Assembly (NCBI GenBank): GCA_948468275.1 | Contig: CAOKHI010000019.1 | Location: forward strand, 1-36,022 | Direction: 5' to 3' | DNA: 36,022 nt | Origin: an uncultured Clostridium sp. | GTDB taxonomy: Bacteria; Bacillota; Clostridia; TANB77; CAG-508 | In this document: piece after piece, positions 16,686 to 24,883 of the stretch | Position numbering within the stretch: the first letter of the stretch is position 1 | Layout of the letters: the number at the start of each line of letters is the position of its first letter | Position numbers and translations under genes: made by a program | Notes under the pieces: model-generated | The model's input: only the letters and a program-made list of their open reading frames with translations | Told to the model about the DNA's origin: nothing | Database searches by the model: none

Positions 16686-16940
16686 ATGCCAATTATTAGA
16701 CCAAGTTCTGATTTAAGAAATAATTATAATGAAATTTCTACAATTTGTCATCAAACTAAAAGTCCAGTATATATTACTAAAAATGGTGCAGGAGATTTAG
16801 CAGTAATGAGTATAGAATTATATGAGCTTTTAACAGATAAATATATGCTATATAAAGAATTAGAGAAGGGTATTAAATCTTTAGACAAAGGAGAAAAATA
16901 TTCTGAAAAAGAAGTATATGAAGAACTAGATAAAATATAG
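16686..16940 (+). CDS. Phd/YefM-family antitoxin
   Basis: The protein has 84 residues. The N-terminal half has the typical Phd/YefM fold signature: P-S-S-D-L-R-N-N-Y followed by P-V-Y-I-T-K-N-G and A-V-M-S-I-E-L-Y-E. The acidic, helical C-terminal part (about 55-84) would wrap around the toxin. The ATG at 16686 is chosen because GGAGGTG (16673-16679) precedes it, while the upstream TTG-type start at 16656 would overlap the promoter. It sits 15 bp before the toxin gene. It should neutralise the toxin and repress the operon through the palindrome at 16636-16651. Confidence 0.85.
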   Translation: MPIIRPSSDLRNNYNEISTICHQTKSPVYITKNGAGDLAVMSIELYELLTDKYMLYKELEKGIKSLDKGEKYSEKEVYEELDKI

Positions 16941-16955
16941 AAGGAAGGTTTATTT

Positions 16956-17264
16956 GTGGAAAAATACAATATAGAATATTCAAAAGAGTCTAAAGAAGAT
17001 TTAGTAGGGATAAAGCAGTATATAAAATATAATTTGCAAGAACCAGAAACAGCACAAAAACTAATATCAAAAATAAGAAAAGAAATAAATAATTTAAAAC
17101 ACAATCCTAAAATCTATTCAATTATCGATGATGACCTAATAAAGAAACTTGAAATTAGAAAATTAGTAGTAGATAATTATATTATTTTTTATAGAATAAA
17201 AAGTGATAGTATAGAAATAGTTAGGATTATGTATGGAAGAAGAAATTGGATTAATTTATTATAA
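16956..17264 (+). CDS. ParE/RelE-superfamily toxin
   Basis: The protein has 102 residues and starts at GTG after AGAAGGAAGG. The N-terminal Y-S-K-E-S-K-E-D-L segment and the C-terminal run Y-I-I-F-Y-R-I, I-V-R-I-M-Y-G-R-R-N-W fit the ParE/RelE toxin family. The G-R-R-N-W-x-x-L-L ending is more ParE-like (gyrase inhibition) than RelE-like (mRNA cleavage), but this is not decided. It is paired with the upstream antitoxin. The group II intron begins 22 bp after its stop, leaving the gene intact. Confidence 0.85.
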   Translation: MEKYNIEYSKESKEDLVGIKQYIKYNLQEPETAQKLISKIRKEINNLKHNPKIYSIIDDDLIKKLEIRKLVVDNYIIFYRIKSDSIEIVRIMYGRRNWINLL

Positions 17265-17780
17265 ACTTTAGCGACAACTTACAATTGTGCGCCCAGCAAA
17301 GGGTAAGTAATCTAGCAAGTGGAAATCTTGTCTAATGAAGGTCTAACCAACCAATTAGTAGCGAGTCTTGTGCTTGTAATAGTAATATTGCAAGTAAAGC
17401 GTAGATAGCAAGGAAACAGGGTTAAAAGGCAGTTCAGCCACGAAATGTTGTCTTAAAATTGAAAGGCAGATGTATTAATTGTTGCAGAATGCAATATTCA
17501 AATAATCGTTATGGTAAGAGTATTTGAACTTTCACGGGGTCAATGGTGCCAATCATGTTTCACACAAAGATTGCTTGTCAACTGGGGAGAGCCTAGTATT
17601 TCTTGTAGTAATGCAAGTATGACAAACAACAATAAAACGGAGAATGTCAAATAAATATTAGGCAGTCGGATAAGTCCATATTAGTGAAGAAGTTTCTGTA
17701 ATGGAAATGGAGCGAAGGGGCTTACATAATAACGGTCTTGACTACGGAAACATTATCTGTACTCAGGGACAGGAGGAATA

Positions 17781-18916
17781 ATGGAAACAAAACTAGCAAG
17801 AATAGCAGACAAATCAAGAAATGAAAAACGACCAACATTTACATCATTGTATCACTTAATCAATGAAGAATTGTTAAAGGAATGTCATAAAGAACTAGAT
17901 GGAAGTAAAGCAGTTGGAATTGATAATGTAAGCAAGAAAGAATATGCAGAAAATTTAGACGAAAATATTAAAGACTTGGTAATAAGATTAAAGAATAAAG
18001 CATACAAACTGTCACAATGCAATAATATATGTACACCATAAAATAATGGAAAACAAAATAAATTACATTGTAGACGCAGATATTAAACGGTTTCTTTGAC
18101 CATATAGACCATAATTGGATGATTAAGTTCTTAGAATATAACATAAAAGACCCAAACATAATAGGACTAATTAAGAAGTATTTAAAAGCAGGAATTATGG
18201 ATAAAGGTAAATATGTAGCAACAGAAGAAGGTTCAGCACAAGGAAATATAATAAGTCCAGTATTAGCAAATATATATATGCATTTTGTACTAGTGCTATG
18301 GTATAAAGAAATTGTACAAAAGAGAGCAAAAGGAGATACATTTCTAGTTGCGTATGCAGATGACTTTATTGCAGGTTTTCAATATAAATATGAAGCAGAA
18401 GCATATTACGAAGCATTAAAAAAAAGAATGAGTAAATTTGGTTTAGAACTAGAAGAAAGCAAAAGTAGATTATTAGAATTTGGAAGATATGCAGAAGGAA
18501 ACAGAAAAGCAAGAGGAGAAAGAAAGCCAGAAACATTTGACTTTTTAGGATTTACATTTTACTGTAGCAAAAGTAGAAGTGGAAAATTTAGTGTTAAGCT
18601 GAAGACAAGCAAGAAGAAATTTAGACAGAAAGTAAAAGCTATGAAAGTATGGCTATATCAAAATAGAGATATAAAAGTAAGTGACTTAATGGAACAAATA
18701 AAGATTAAGTTAATTGGACATTATCGATATTATGGAATTTCACACAATGGCAGAATGATAAGTTGTTTTAGGCAAAGAACAATAGATTTTCTATATAAAA
18801 TTCTAAATAGAAGAAGTCATAAGAAAAGCTATACAGTAGAAGGTTTTAATGAAATGTTAAAGGTATATAAATTGCCATATCCTAAAATTTATATAAGCTT
18901 ATTTGATTGGAAGTAA
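17781..18916 (+). pseudogene. ltrA: Group II intron reverse transcriptase/maturase, internally deleted
   Basis: The start at 17781 follows GACAGGAGGAATA. The N-terminal domain is intact up to N-K-A-Y-K. Normal family members then have about 55-60 residues of RT motifs 1-2, but here the text jumps at about 18009 to C-H-N-A-I-I, losing roughly 170 bp and the frame. The next stretch reads I-V-D-A-D-I-K, then CGGT, then F-F-D-H-I-D-H. Dropping the C at 18088 gives the canonical D-I-K-G-F-F-D of RT motif 3. Downstream are motif 4 (S-P-V-L-A-N-I-Y), the catalytic Y-A-D-D, the thumb/maturase domain and a normal C-terminus without an HNH endonuclease. The deletion should abolish activity. The CGG site is a separate event shared with four other genes here. 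Confidence 0.8.
18088..18091 (+). other. CGGT +1 recoding site in the reverse transcriptase
   Basis: The codon after ...GAT-ATT-AAA is CGG. Reading on in zero frame gives a stop two codons later (CGG TTT CTT TGA). Skipping the C gives GGT-TTC-TTT-GAC, the conserved G-F-F-D of RT motif 3. Confidence 0.75.
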
Positions 18917-18929
18917 ATGTTATTATGAG

Positions 18930-18962
18930 GAGCCGTATGCAGGAAAACTGCACGTACGGTTC
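18930..18962 (+). ncRNA. Group II intron domain V
   Basis: The hairpin begins GAGCCGTATGC, has a GAAAA-type loop and ends in CGTACGGTTC, the strongly conserved catalytic domain V. It appears intact, so the RNA could still splice with a maturase supplied in trans. Confidence 0.85.
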
Positions 18963-19018
18963 TGTATAGGGGCTTGTGTCGTGAGGCACTTGTCTACTAA
19001 ACTTATAAGGAGTTAAAA

Positions 19019-19441
19019 GTGAATAGAGATATTGGTATAACAGAACAGTTAAAGTGTTTAATTGAAGATTATGATTTTAATATAGAAACATTATCTAAAT
19101 ATTTAAAATTAGATAATAATCAGATAAATTTATTAACTAATGGAGATATAAATTCTTTACCAAATAATAATGAATATAGGATTAATCTATTTAATAAAAT
19201 AAGTTTTCTTTATTATACTGCCATAGATGAAAAAGATTTTAAATTAGATGCTTTTTTAAAAGTACTATTGTCTTATCATAATATATCAAAAAAGACAATT
19301 TCAAAAATGTCAGGAGTAGATATAAAGGAAATAGAAAAATTTTTATCATTAAATAAAAGTAAAATTTCTGACCAAGATAAATACAAACTTGCTATAACAA
19401 TTATGTCTTTAAGATTTTTTCTTAAAGATATTGAAAAATGA
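19019..19441 (+). CDS. HTH-domain protein, probable DNA-binding regulator
   Basis: The protein has 140 residues and starts at GTG, 6 bp after AAGGAG. It contains two helix-turn-helix-like stretches: about residues 24-45 (I-E-T-L-S-K-Y-L-K-L-D) and about 92-115 (I-S-K-K-T-I-S-K-M-S-G-V-D). The resemblance is to short Cro/C1-like regulators of unknown target found in clostridia. It lies directly after the group II intron, whose 3' end abuts its ribosome site. The original promoter may therefore be separated from it by the intron. Function beyond likely DNA binding cannot be stated. Confidence 0.65.
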   Translation: MNRDIGITEQLKCLIEDYDFNIETLSKYLKLDNNQINLLTNGDINSLPNNNEYRINLFNKISFLYYTAIDEKDFKLDAFLKVLLSYHNISKKTISKMSGVDIKEIEKFLSLNKSKISDQDKYKLAITIMSLRFFLKDIEK

Positions 19442-19519
19442 AATATAACGATTTTTTGTAAAAATGGAACTATGAAGTGAGGATATATTCTTAAAATTAA
19501 AATTACATAAGAGTTTATT

Positions 19520-19690
19520 TTGGAAAGTAGTAGTCTTAATAAAAAAATAATTGCAGAGGTTAAAAATCGAATAATGATAATTAATTTTGAAAATGAAATA
19601 AACAAGAAAAAACAAATAAGATCATTAATAATAACAATTATAATTTTTATTATTTGGATATATTTTAGATATATTTCAATGCTAGAATAA
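19520..19690 (+). CDS. Possible small single-pass membrane protein (56 aa)
   Basis: A frame from TTG at 19520 to TAA at 19690 encodes a charged N-terminal half (S-S-L-N-K-K-I-I-A-E-V-K) and a hydrophobic C-terminal helix (S-L-I-I-T-I-I-I-F-I-I-W-I-Y). A weak TAAGAG site lies before the TTG. The stop codon sits inside the terminator hairpin, as is common for a last gene. It may form a unit with the HTH gene 78 bp upstream. No family is recognised. Apart from this frame I see nothing in 19442-19742. Confidence 0.4.
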   Translation: MESSSLNKKIIAEVKNRIMIINFENEINKKKQIRSLIITIIIFIIWIYFRYISMLE

Positions 19691-19710
19691 ATTTAGCATT
19701 GAAATTTTTT
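19674..19710 (+). terminator. Strong intrinsic terminator
   Basis: A perfect 11-bp stem (TTTCAATGCTA at 19674-19684, partner 19694-19704) is followed by six T residues. It separates the HTH unit from the ABC/two-component operon. Confidence 0.85.
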
Positions 19711-19742
19711 ATGCTAATTTATAAATTTTAGGAGGAAAAAAC

Positions 19743-21096
19743 ATGTCAAAAAAGGTGATTTTAGTAATTATTGTAATCATTCTATTAGGAGGAATAGGCT
19801 TTCTTTTGATTCCTAAGGAAGAAAAAACAAAAGTAGGTAACCAAGTTATTGGAGAATTAAAGGATAACAAAATAATATCTTCTAATACAAACAATACAAA
19901 TGAAAAAATGGTATATGTTGAACTAGGAAAAATAAGCAATTTTGACAAAGGCTATTATTATATTAAACATGATGATAACAAAGAAAATATAAAATATTTT
20001 GATTATTCTGCAAAAAAAGAAATTTACTTGTGTAACAAGCCAAATTGTAAACACGATACAGAAGATTGTAGCTCATATTTAGATATGTCAGAATCAAATG
20101 ATTTATTTGTATATAATAACTATTTATATTTAATATCAGGTACTGGAAGTGTAGTAACAATGAGTGCCAATATTGGAGAAGATGGCACATCTTTGGCTCA
20201 AACAGGAGGTCCAACACCTATCATATATAGAATGAATTTAGATGGCACAAATAAAACAAAACTGTTTGAATGTCCATCTGGAGTAGAACTTACTTCAAGT
20301 TTCATATTTGAAGGAAATAATTTATATACATTCTTTTTGAAAAGCAAATTAATAGAAACTGGAAAATCTTCTCATACATCAATGGAAACAAACCGAGATT
20401 TAGTAAAGATAAACTTAGAAACAAAAAAATATGAAGAAATATTTAATAGCAAAAACAGAAGTATTATTCGGAATATATAATGGAAAGATAGTCTGGGAAG
20501 AAATTGTATATAAAGAAGATCCAGAAAAATTTTTAAACAATGCTAATAAAGACTTAGAAAACTTAAGAAATTCTACTAAAAAAATAAAACTATTTGATTT
20601 ATCTAACAAAACAGAAACAGAAATTTATCAAGATGTTAATAAAAATATTAACGAGATACAATATGAAAACGGAAAAGTTTATTTTTTAGCAGATATAGGA
20701 CAAAAAATAGAGTATATTGATTTAGAAACAAAACAAAAGCAAACATTATGTAATTTACCAAAAGGAGGAGTAAGCCTAAAGGGAATATATGATAATAAAT
20801 TACAATATTGCTATTACACAGGAAGTGAAGCAAAAGTAGATGAAGTATATTATATAGATTTAGAAACAAAAGAAAGTAAAGAATTTAAACTACTTGATAA
20901 AAATAGATATTTGGTAGAAATATTAGCTGAAAATAAAGACTTCTATTTTGTAAGAACAGGATATGAAATGGGAGCTGAATACACAACTTGGGCAGGTACA
21001 AAACAACAGGACATAGAAAAAGAGAACTATGGATTAATAAAGAAAGAAGATTATTGGAATTCAAAGCCAGAATATATAAACATGAAAAATACTTAA
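19743..21096 (+). CDS. Membrane-anchored beta-propeller-like protein, needs +1 recoding at a CGG codon
   Basis: The zero-frame product stops after 245 residues (20480), but dropping the C at 20469 joins it to the frame ending at 21096, giving about 450 residues. The N-terminus is a membrane anchor (about 5-24). A Cys/His motif C-N-K-P-N-C-K-H-D-x-E-D-C follows near residue 100 and may bind metal. The rest has repeated strands such as I-Y-R-M-N-L-D-G-T-N, V-K-I-N-L-E-T-K-K-Y, I-D-L-E-T-K-Q-K and I-D-L-E-T-K-E-S, typical of a beta-propeller (DUF5050/TolB-like). The junction reads N-R-S-I-I, glycine from CGGA, I-Y-N-G-K-I. The ABC ATPase starts 18 bp downstream, so this is probably the extracellular partner of that transporter and the sensor kinase. 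Ribosome site AGGAGG. Confidence 0.75.
20469..20472 (+). other. CGGA +1 recoding site in the propeller gene
   Basis: Codon 243 is an in-frame CGG. Zero-frame reading stops two codons later (AAT ATA TAA). Skipping the C gives GGA-ATA-TAT-AAT-GGA, keeping the propeller strand pattern open for another 208 codons. Confidence 0.75.
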
Positions 21097-21114
21097 AAAT
21101 ATAAGGAGAGAACT

Positions 21115-21829
21115 ATGTTAGAAGTGATTAATTTAAGCAAAAGCTATAATGAAAAAAAGGCACTTGATAATATAAATTTTAAACTAGAAAACGGATTAGT
21201 AGGGCTACTTCGGACCAAATGGAGCAGGAAAAAGTACATTAATGAATATTATAACAGACAACTTAAATGCAGATACTGGAAAAATACTATGGAACGGACA
21301 AGAAAGCAAATCTTTAGGTGTAAAATATAGAGAAATATTAGGATATATGCCACAGGGGCAAGGATTATATAATGGCTTTACAGCAAAGAGATTTTTAAAT
21401 TACATTGCAGTATTAAAGGATATTCAAAAAGAAGATATAGAAAATCAAATTGAAAAAGTAAGTAAAAGTGTTAATTTACAAGATGAACTCGGCAAAAAAA
21501 TTGAAATGTACTCTGGAGGAATGAAACAAAGATTATTAATCGCAGCAGCCATTATAGGAAATCCAAAACTACTTATATTTGATGAACCAACAGCAGGATT
21601 AGATCCGAAAGAAAGAATTAGAGTAAAAAAATTAATGAGTGAACTTGCAAAAGATAAAATAGTTATAATTGCGACACATATAGTTCCAGATATAGAAAAC
21701 ATTGCAAACGAAATTATTATTCTAAAAAATGGAGTATTAAAAGAAAAAGATATACCAGAAAAATTAATAAATAAATATGCGAAAAATGGAAATTTAGAAG
21801 ATGTATATATGAATATCTTTGGAGAATAA
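21115..21829 (+). CDS. ABC transporter ATP-binding protein, Walker A encoded across a +1 CGG site
   Basis: This ABC-2-type ATPase has about 237 residues if the C at 21211 is skipped. Without the shift the frame runs into a meaningless 71-residue product ending at 21330. With it, Walker A reads L-L-G-P-N-G-A-G-K-S-T (Gly33 from CGGA). The signature S-G-G-M-K-Q-R and Walker B L-L-I-F-D-E-P-T-A-G-L-D are intact, as are the Q-loop (Y-M-P-Q) and H-switch (A-T-H). It energises the 794-residue permease encoded 15 bp downstream. Ribosome site AAGGAGAG. It belongs to the 19743-26997 operon. The exact repair of the most conserved P-loop makes a simple dead gene unlikely. Confidence 0.85.
21211..21214 (+). 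other. CGGA +1 recoding site inside the Walker A motif
   Basis: Codon 33 is an in-frame CGG after CTA-CTT. Dropping the C gives GGA-CCA-AAT-GGA-GCA-GGA-AAA (G-P-N-G-A-G-K), the P-loop of an ABC ATPase. Confidence 0.85.
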
Positions 21830-21844
21830 GGAGGACAATAGAAT

Positions 21845-24229
21845 TTGAGTAGAACCATTAAATATGAATTCTTAAAAATATTTACAAGCAAACTATTTTT
21901 ATATACAGTACTAGCATTTGTGTTAGCAGATATTGCAATACTAATTTATACTGGAAATATTGTAAAAAAAGATGAAATTCCATATTCGGCATATAAAATT
22001 TTAAATGAAGAACTAAAGGACTTGCCAGAATCAGAAAAAGAAGAACTAATAGGTAGAGAATATGAAAGAAACAATGCTTTTAGCATTATAACGAATATAA
22101 TAAATAATAAAAATAGTGCTAGTGAATATATAAGAGAATTTGCAGAAAGTTTAAAAAATGAAAATAAAGAACTTTATGATAAATACATAAATGAATATGA
22201 AAATAGAACTTATAAATATACTGGAGATGAAGCAAAAGAACTTGAATTTTTTGAAGAAATCAAAAAAGAATATGATGAATGTAAAAATTATAAAAATACT
22301 ATTACTGGAATTTTAGAAAAAGCAGATAACCTAGAAACAATCTCGATTTTTCAAGAATCAGAAGATGATTTTTCAAATAAAAACATAAAAGATACAGCCA
22401 AAAACTATGAGAAGGTGCTTAATGTAGAAGTACATTATATTCCATCAAAAGGAATTGATAGTTTTACAAACATGGGAATAACAGATATTTTCATAGTTCT
22501 TATGATATTTGTAATAGCGACTATTATCATATATGAAGAAAGAGAAAAAAATTTATTTCCACTTATTAAAAGTACAAAGAATGGAAGATGCAAAACAATC
22601 TTGTCAAAAATATTTGTGATGTTTAATGTGATTTTAGCTATTTCACTAATTTTATATGCTATAAATTTTATTTATTACGGAATGACAATAGGATATGGGG
22701 ATTTAAGTGCAAATTTGCAATCAATAAATACATTTATTTGCTCTACCTTGCAAATAAGTATTGTGGGATATATAGCCTTATTCTTAATAACAAAAATAGC
22801 TGTATTTTTTATCATATCACTTATGATATTACTTGTTTCTAATTTAGCAAAGAATAATGCTTCAAATTACATTGCTTTAATTTTAATTTTTGGTATTAGC
22901 TTTTTGCTATATAAAACAATAGATCCCATTTCAAAATATAATATATTTAGAGTAATTAATATTATAAATTTAATAGAAGTAAACAGTATCTATAAAACAT
23001 ATATGAATCTAAATATTATGGGAAATATGCAAAATGTATTACATTTAAGTCTATTTTTTGCTATAATATTATTGTTTGTATTTGGATTTGCAAATGTTTG
23101 GATTTTTACTAAAAGAAAACATTCAGGACTTACACAGAATCGTTTATTAAAAAAGCTAAAAAGTATTACAATAGTTAAGCCGAGAATATTTACAAAAATC
23201 TTTTGGTGTGAGCTTTATAAAATGATGATAATAAATAAGGTGCTTATTATTCTTCTACTTTTTACAGTATTTCAAATATATAGTTTGAATAATGCAAACA
23301 AAAATATTTCTTTTAGTGAGAATATATACAAAAATTATATGAAAACATTTAGTGGAAAGCTGACAGAAGAAAAAGAAAGCATTATACTCAAAGAACAAGA
23401 GAAATTTGAAAAAGCAAAACTTGCAATAGAAAATATAGAAGAAAAAGTACAAACTGGAGAAATAAGCAAAGAGGAAGCAATAAGATACAAAGAACCATAT
23501 AATGAAATTTTAAGCAGCGAAGAAATATTTTTGAGAATAGTAAAACAATATGAACACATCAAAGAAAATCCAAAAGCAGAATTTGTTTATGATACAGGAT
23601 ATAAGGAATTATTAAGAGTAAATAAAAATGCTTTTATAGAAAGTGATGTTTATTTAATTGTTATGGCAGAAATAGCTTTTTCAGTCATCTTTGTAATGGA
23701 ATATAAAACTGGAATGAATAAGATATTAAATACAACACCTAAAGGAAAAGCATCAACCACAAAAGCAAAAATAATAGTTTGTTTGATTACAGGCTTAATG
23801 ATTTTTATAATTAGCATAATACCAGAAATAATTAAAATAGGACAAATATATGGATTTGACAATATTACAGCAAGTATAACAAGTTTAAGATATTTTGGCA
23901 ATTTACCTTCTGGAATTAGTATATTAGGTTTTACCATTATATGCTATTTGGTAAGATTTATAATGTTTATTAGTATAGTATTATTTATATTATGGATCTC
24001 ATTAAAATTAAAAAATACAACTTATACTATATTGGTAGCAAGTACGATAATGTTAATACCTATAATAGTAGCAAAGTTAGGTATTGAATTTTTAAATATA
24101 ATAAGTGTAGATAAAATACTAAATTTAAGTAAAATAATACTTATGGATGGAAACTTAAAATGGTTATATATAGCCATTCCAAGTGCCATTGGAATATATG
24201 GTTATAAAAAGTTATTAATGAAGGAGTAA
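21845..24229 (+). CDS. ABC transporter permease (two fused ABC-2-like halves)
   Basis: The protein has 794 residues and starts at TTG, 8-9 bp after AAGGAGG. It has two similar halves. Each begins with a short cytoplasmic stretch and a membrane helix (about 15-38 and 460-480), then an extracytoplasmic, charged helical domain (about 45-200 and 485-595), then a cluster of membrane helices (about 210-420 and 600-790). This resembles duplicated bacitracin/lantibiotic-type or ABC-2 export permeases. The partner is the ATPase at 21115. With the response regulator and kinase following directly, it resembles antibiotic-peptide sensing and resistance modules, but the substrate cannot be told. Confidence 0.8.
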   Translation: MSRTIKYEFLKIFTSKLFLYTVLAFVLADIAILIYTGNIVKKDEIPYSAYKILNEELKDLPESEKEELIGREYERNNAFSIITNIINNKNSASEYIREFAESLKNENKELYDKYINEYENRTYKYTGDEAKELEFFEEIKKEYDECKNYKNTITGILEKADNLETISIFQESEDDFSNKNIKDTAKNYEKVLNVEVHYIPSKGIDSFTNMGITDIFIVLMIFVIATIIIYEEREKNLFPLIKSTKNGRCKTILSKIFVMFNVILAISLILYAINFIYYGMTIGYGDLSANLQSINTFICSTLQISIVGYIALFLITKIAVFFIISLMILLVSNLAKNNASNYIALILIFGISFLLYKTIDPISKYNIFRVINIINLIEVNSIYKTYMNLNIMGNMQNVLHLSLFFAIILLFVFGFANVWIFTKRKHSGLTQNRLLKKLKSITIVKPRIFTKIFWCELYKMMIINKVLIILLLFTVFQIYSLNNANKNISFSENIYKNYMKTFSGKLTEEKESIILKEQEKFEKAKLAIENIEEKVQTGEISKEEAIRYKEPYNEILSSEEIFLRIVKQYEHIKENPKAEFVYDTGYKELLRVNKNAFIESDVYLIVMAEIAFSVIFVMEYKTGMNKILNTTPKGKASTTKAKIIVCLITGLMIFIISIIPEIIKIGQIYGFDNITASITSLRYFGNLPSGISILGFTIICYLVRFIMFISIVLFILWISLKLKNTTYTILVASTIMLIPIIVAKLGIEFLNIISVDKILNLSKIILMDGNLKWLYIAIPSAIGIYGYKKLLMKE

Positions 24230-24238
24230 GTTATAATT

Positions 24239-24883
24239 ATGAATAGAATTTTGGTAGTAGAAGATGAGTTCCCAATAGTAGACTTAATAAGTATTGCACT
24301 AAAAAATGTAGGCTATGAAGTAGACTATGCTTTAGATGGAGAAAAAGGAGCAAATTTGCTAGAAACAGGAAAATATGATTTAGCTTTGCTTGACATTATG
24401 CTACCAAAATTTAATGGATATGAGTTACTAGATTATGCAAAAACTATGGAACTTCCTGTTATTTTTATAACAGCTAAAGGTAGGCTTAAAGATAGAACAA
24501 AAGGATTAGATATGGGAGCAGATGACTATATTGTAAAGCCATTTGAAGTAGAGGAATTAATTTCAAGAGTAAATGCAGTTATTAGAAGATGCCACAAAAA
24601 AATAGAATTAGGAGATATACAAATTAATTTAGAAAGTAGAATTATTAAAAAACAAGGAAATGAAATAAAACTAACACCAAAGGAATTTGATTTGTTTATA
24701 TATTTATATGAAAATCAAGATAAAGCACTAAAAAGAGAAGATATACTAGAGAAAGTATGGAGTGATGAAGAATTGGATTCTCAAACATTAACACTTCATA
24801 TACAAAGAATAAGAAAAAAGCTAGAATTAAATGATAGACTTAAAACAATTCATGGAGTAGGCTATATCTTTAGGAGGGAATAA
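24239..24883 (+). CDS. OmpR/PhoB-family response regulator
   Basis: The protein has 214 residues. The receiver domain (1-115) has the acidic pair E8-D9, phosphoacceptor D52 in L-A-L-L-D-I-M, T78 in F-I-T-A-K-G and K102 in I-V-K-P-F. The C-terminal part (about 122-214) is a winged helix with the E-F-D-L-F/L-T-L-H-I-Q-R-I-R-K-K-L and G-V-G-Y-I-F pattern of the OmpR family. It starts 9 bp after the permease stop, and the kinase ATG follows its stop codon with no gap. It likely controls this transporter operon. It uses AGG arginine codons just before its stop. Confidence 0.92.
   Translation: MNRILVVEDEFPIVDLISIALKNVGYEVDYALDGEKGANLLETGKYDLALLDIMLPKFNGYELLDYAKTMELPVIFITAKGRLKDRTKGLDMGADDYIVKPFEVEELISRVNAVIRRCHKKIELGDIQINLESRIIKKQGNEIKLTPKEFDLFIYLYENQDKALKREDILEKVWSDEELDSQTLTLHIQRIRKKLELNDRLKTIHGVGYIFRRE

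Larger units (their letters stand above)
17287..19002 (+). mobile_element. Group II intron (ribozyme plus damaged maturase gene)
   Basis: The 5' end GTGCGCCCAGCAAAGGG is a classic bacterial group II intron start. About 490 bp of structured, relatively GC-rich non-coding sequence (domains I-III) follow, then the reverse transcriptase gene in domain IV, domain V (18930-18962), and a domain VI-like hairpin ending near CTACTAAAC (about 19002). The 3' exon supplies the AAGGAG ribosome site of the HTH gene at 19019. The exact 3' end is uncertain by a few bases. The intron lies between the toxin gene and the HTH gene and interrupts no obvious reading frame. Confidence 0.85.

Noticed and set aside
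17262..17290. ATAAACTTTAGCGACAA as a third copy of the 23-bp core
   Set aside because: Only the first half resembles the core, with several mismatches, and it is the intron's 5' exon.
17287..17780. A riboswitch or CRISPR-like RNA in the structured stretch before the reverse transcriptase
   Set aside because: The GTGCGCCCAG start, the following maturase gene and domain V identify it as group II intron RNA.
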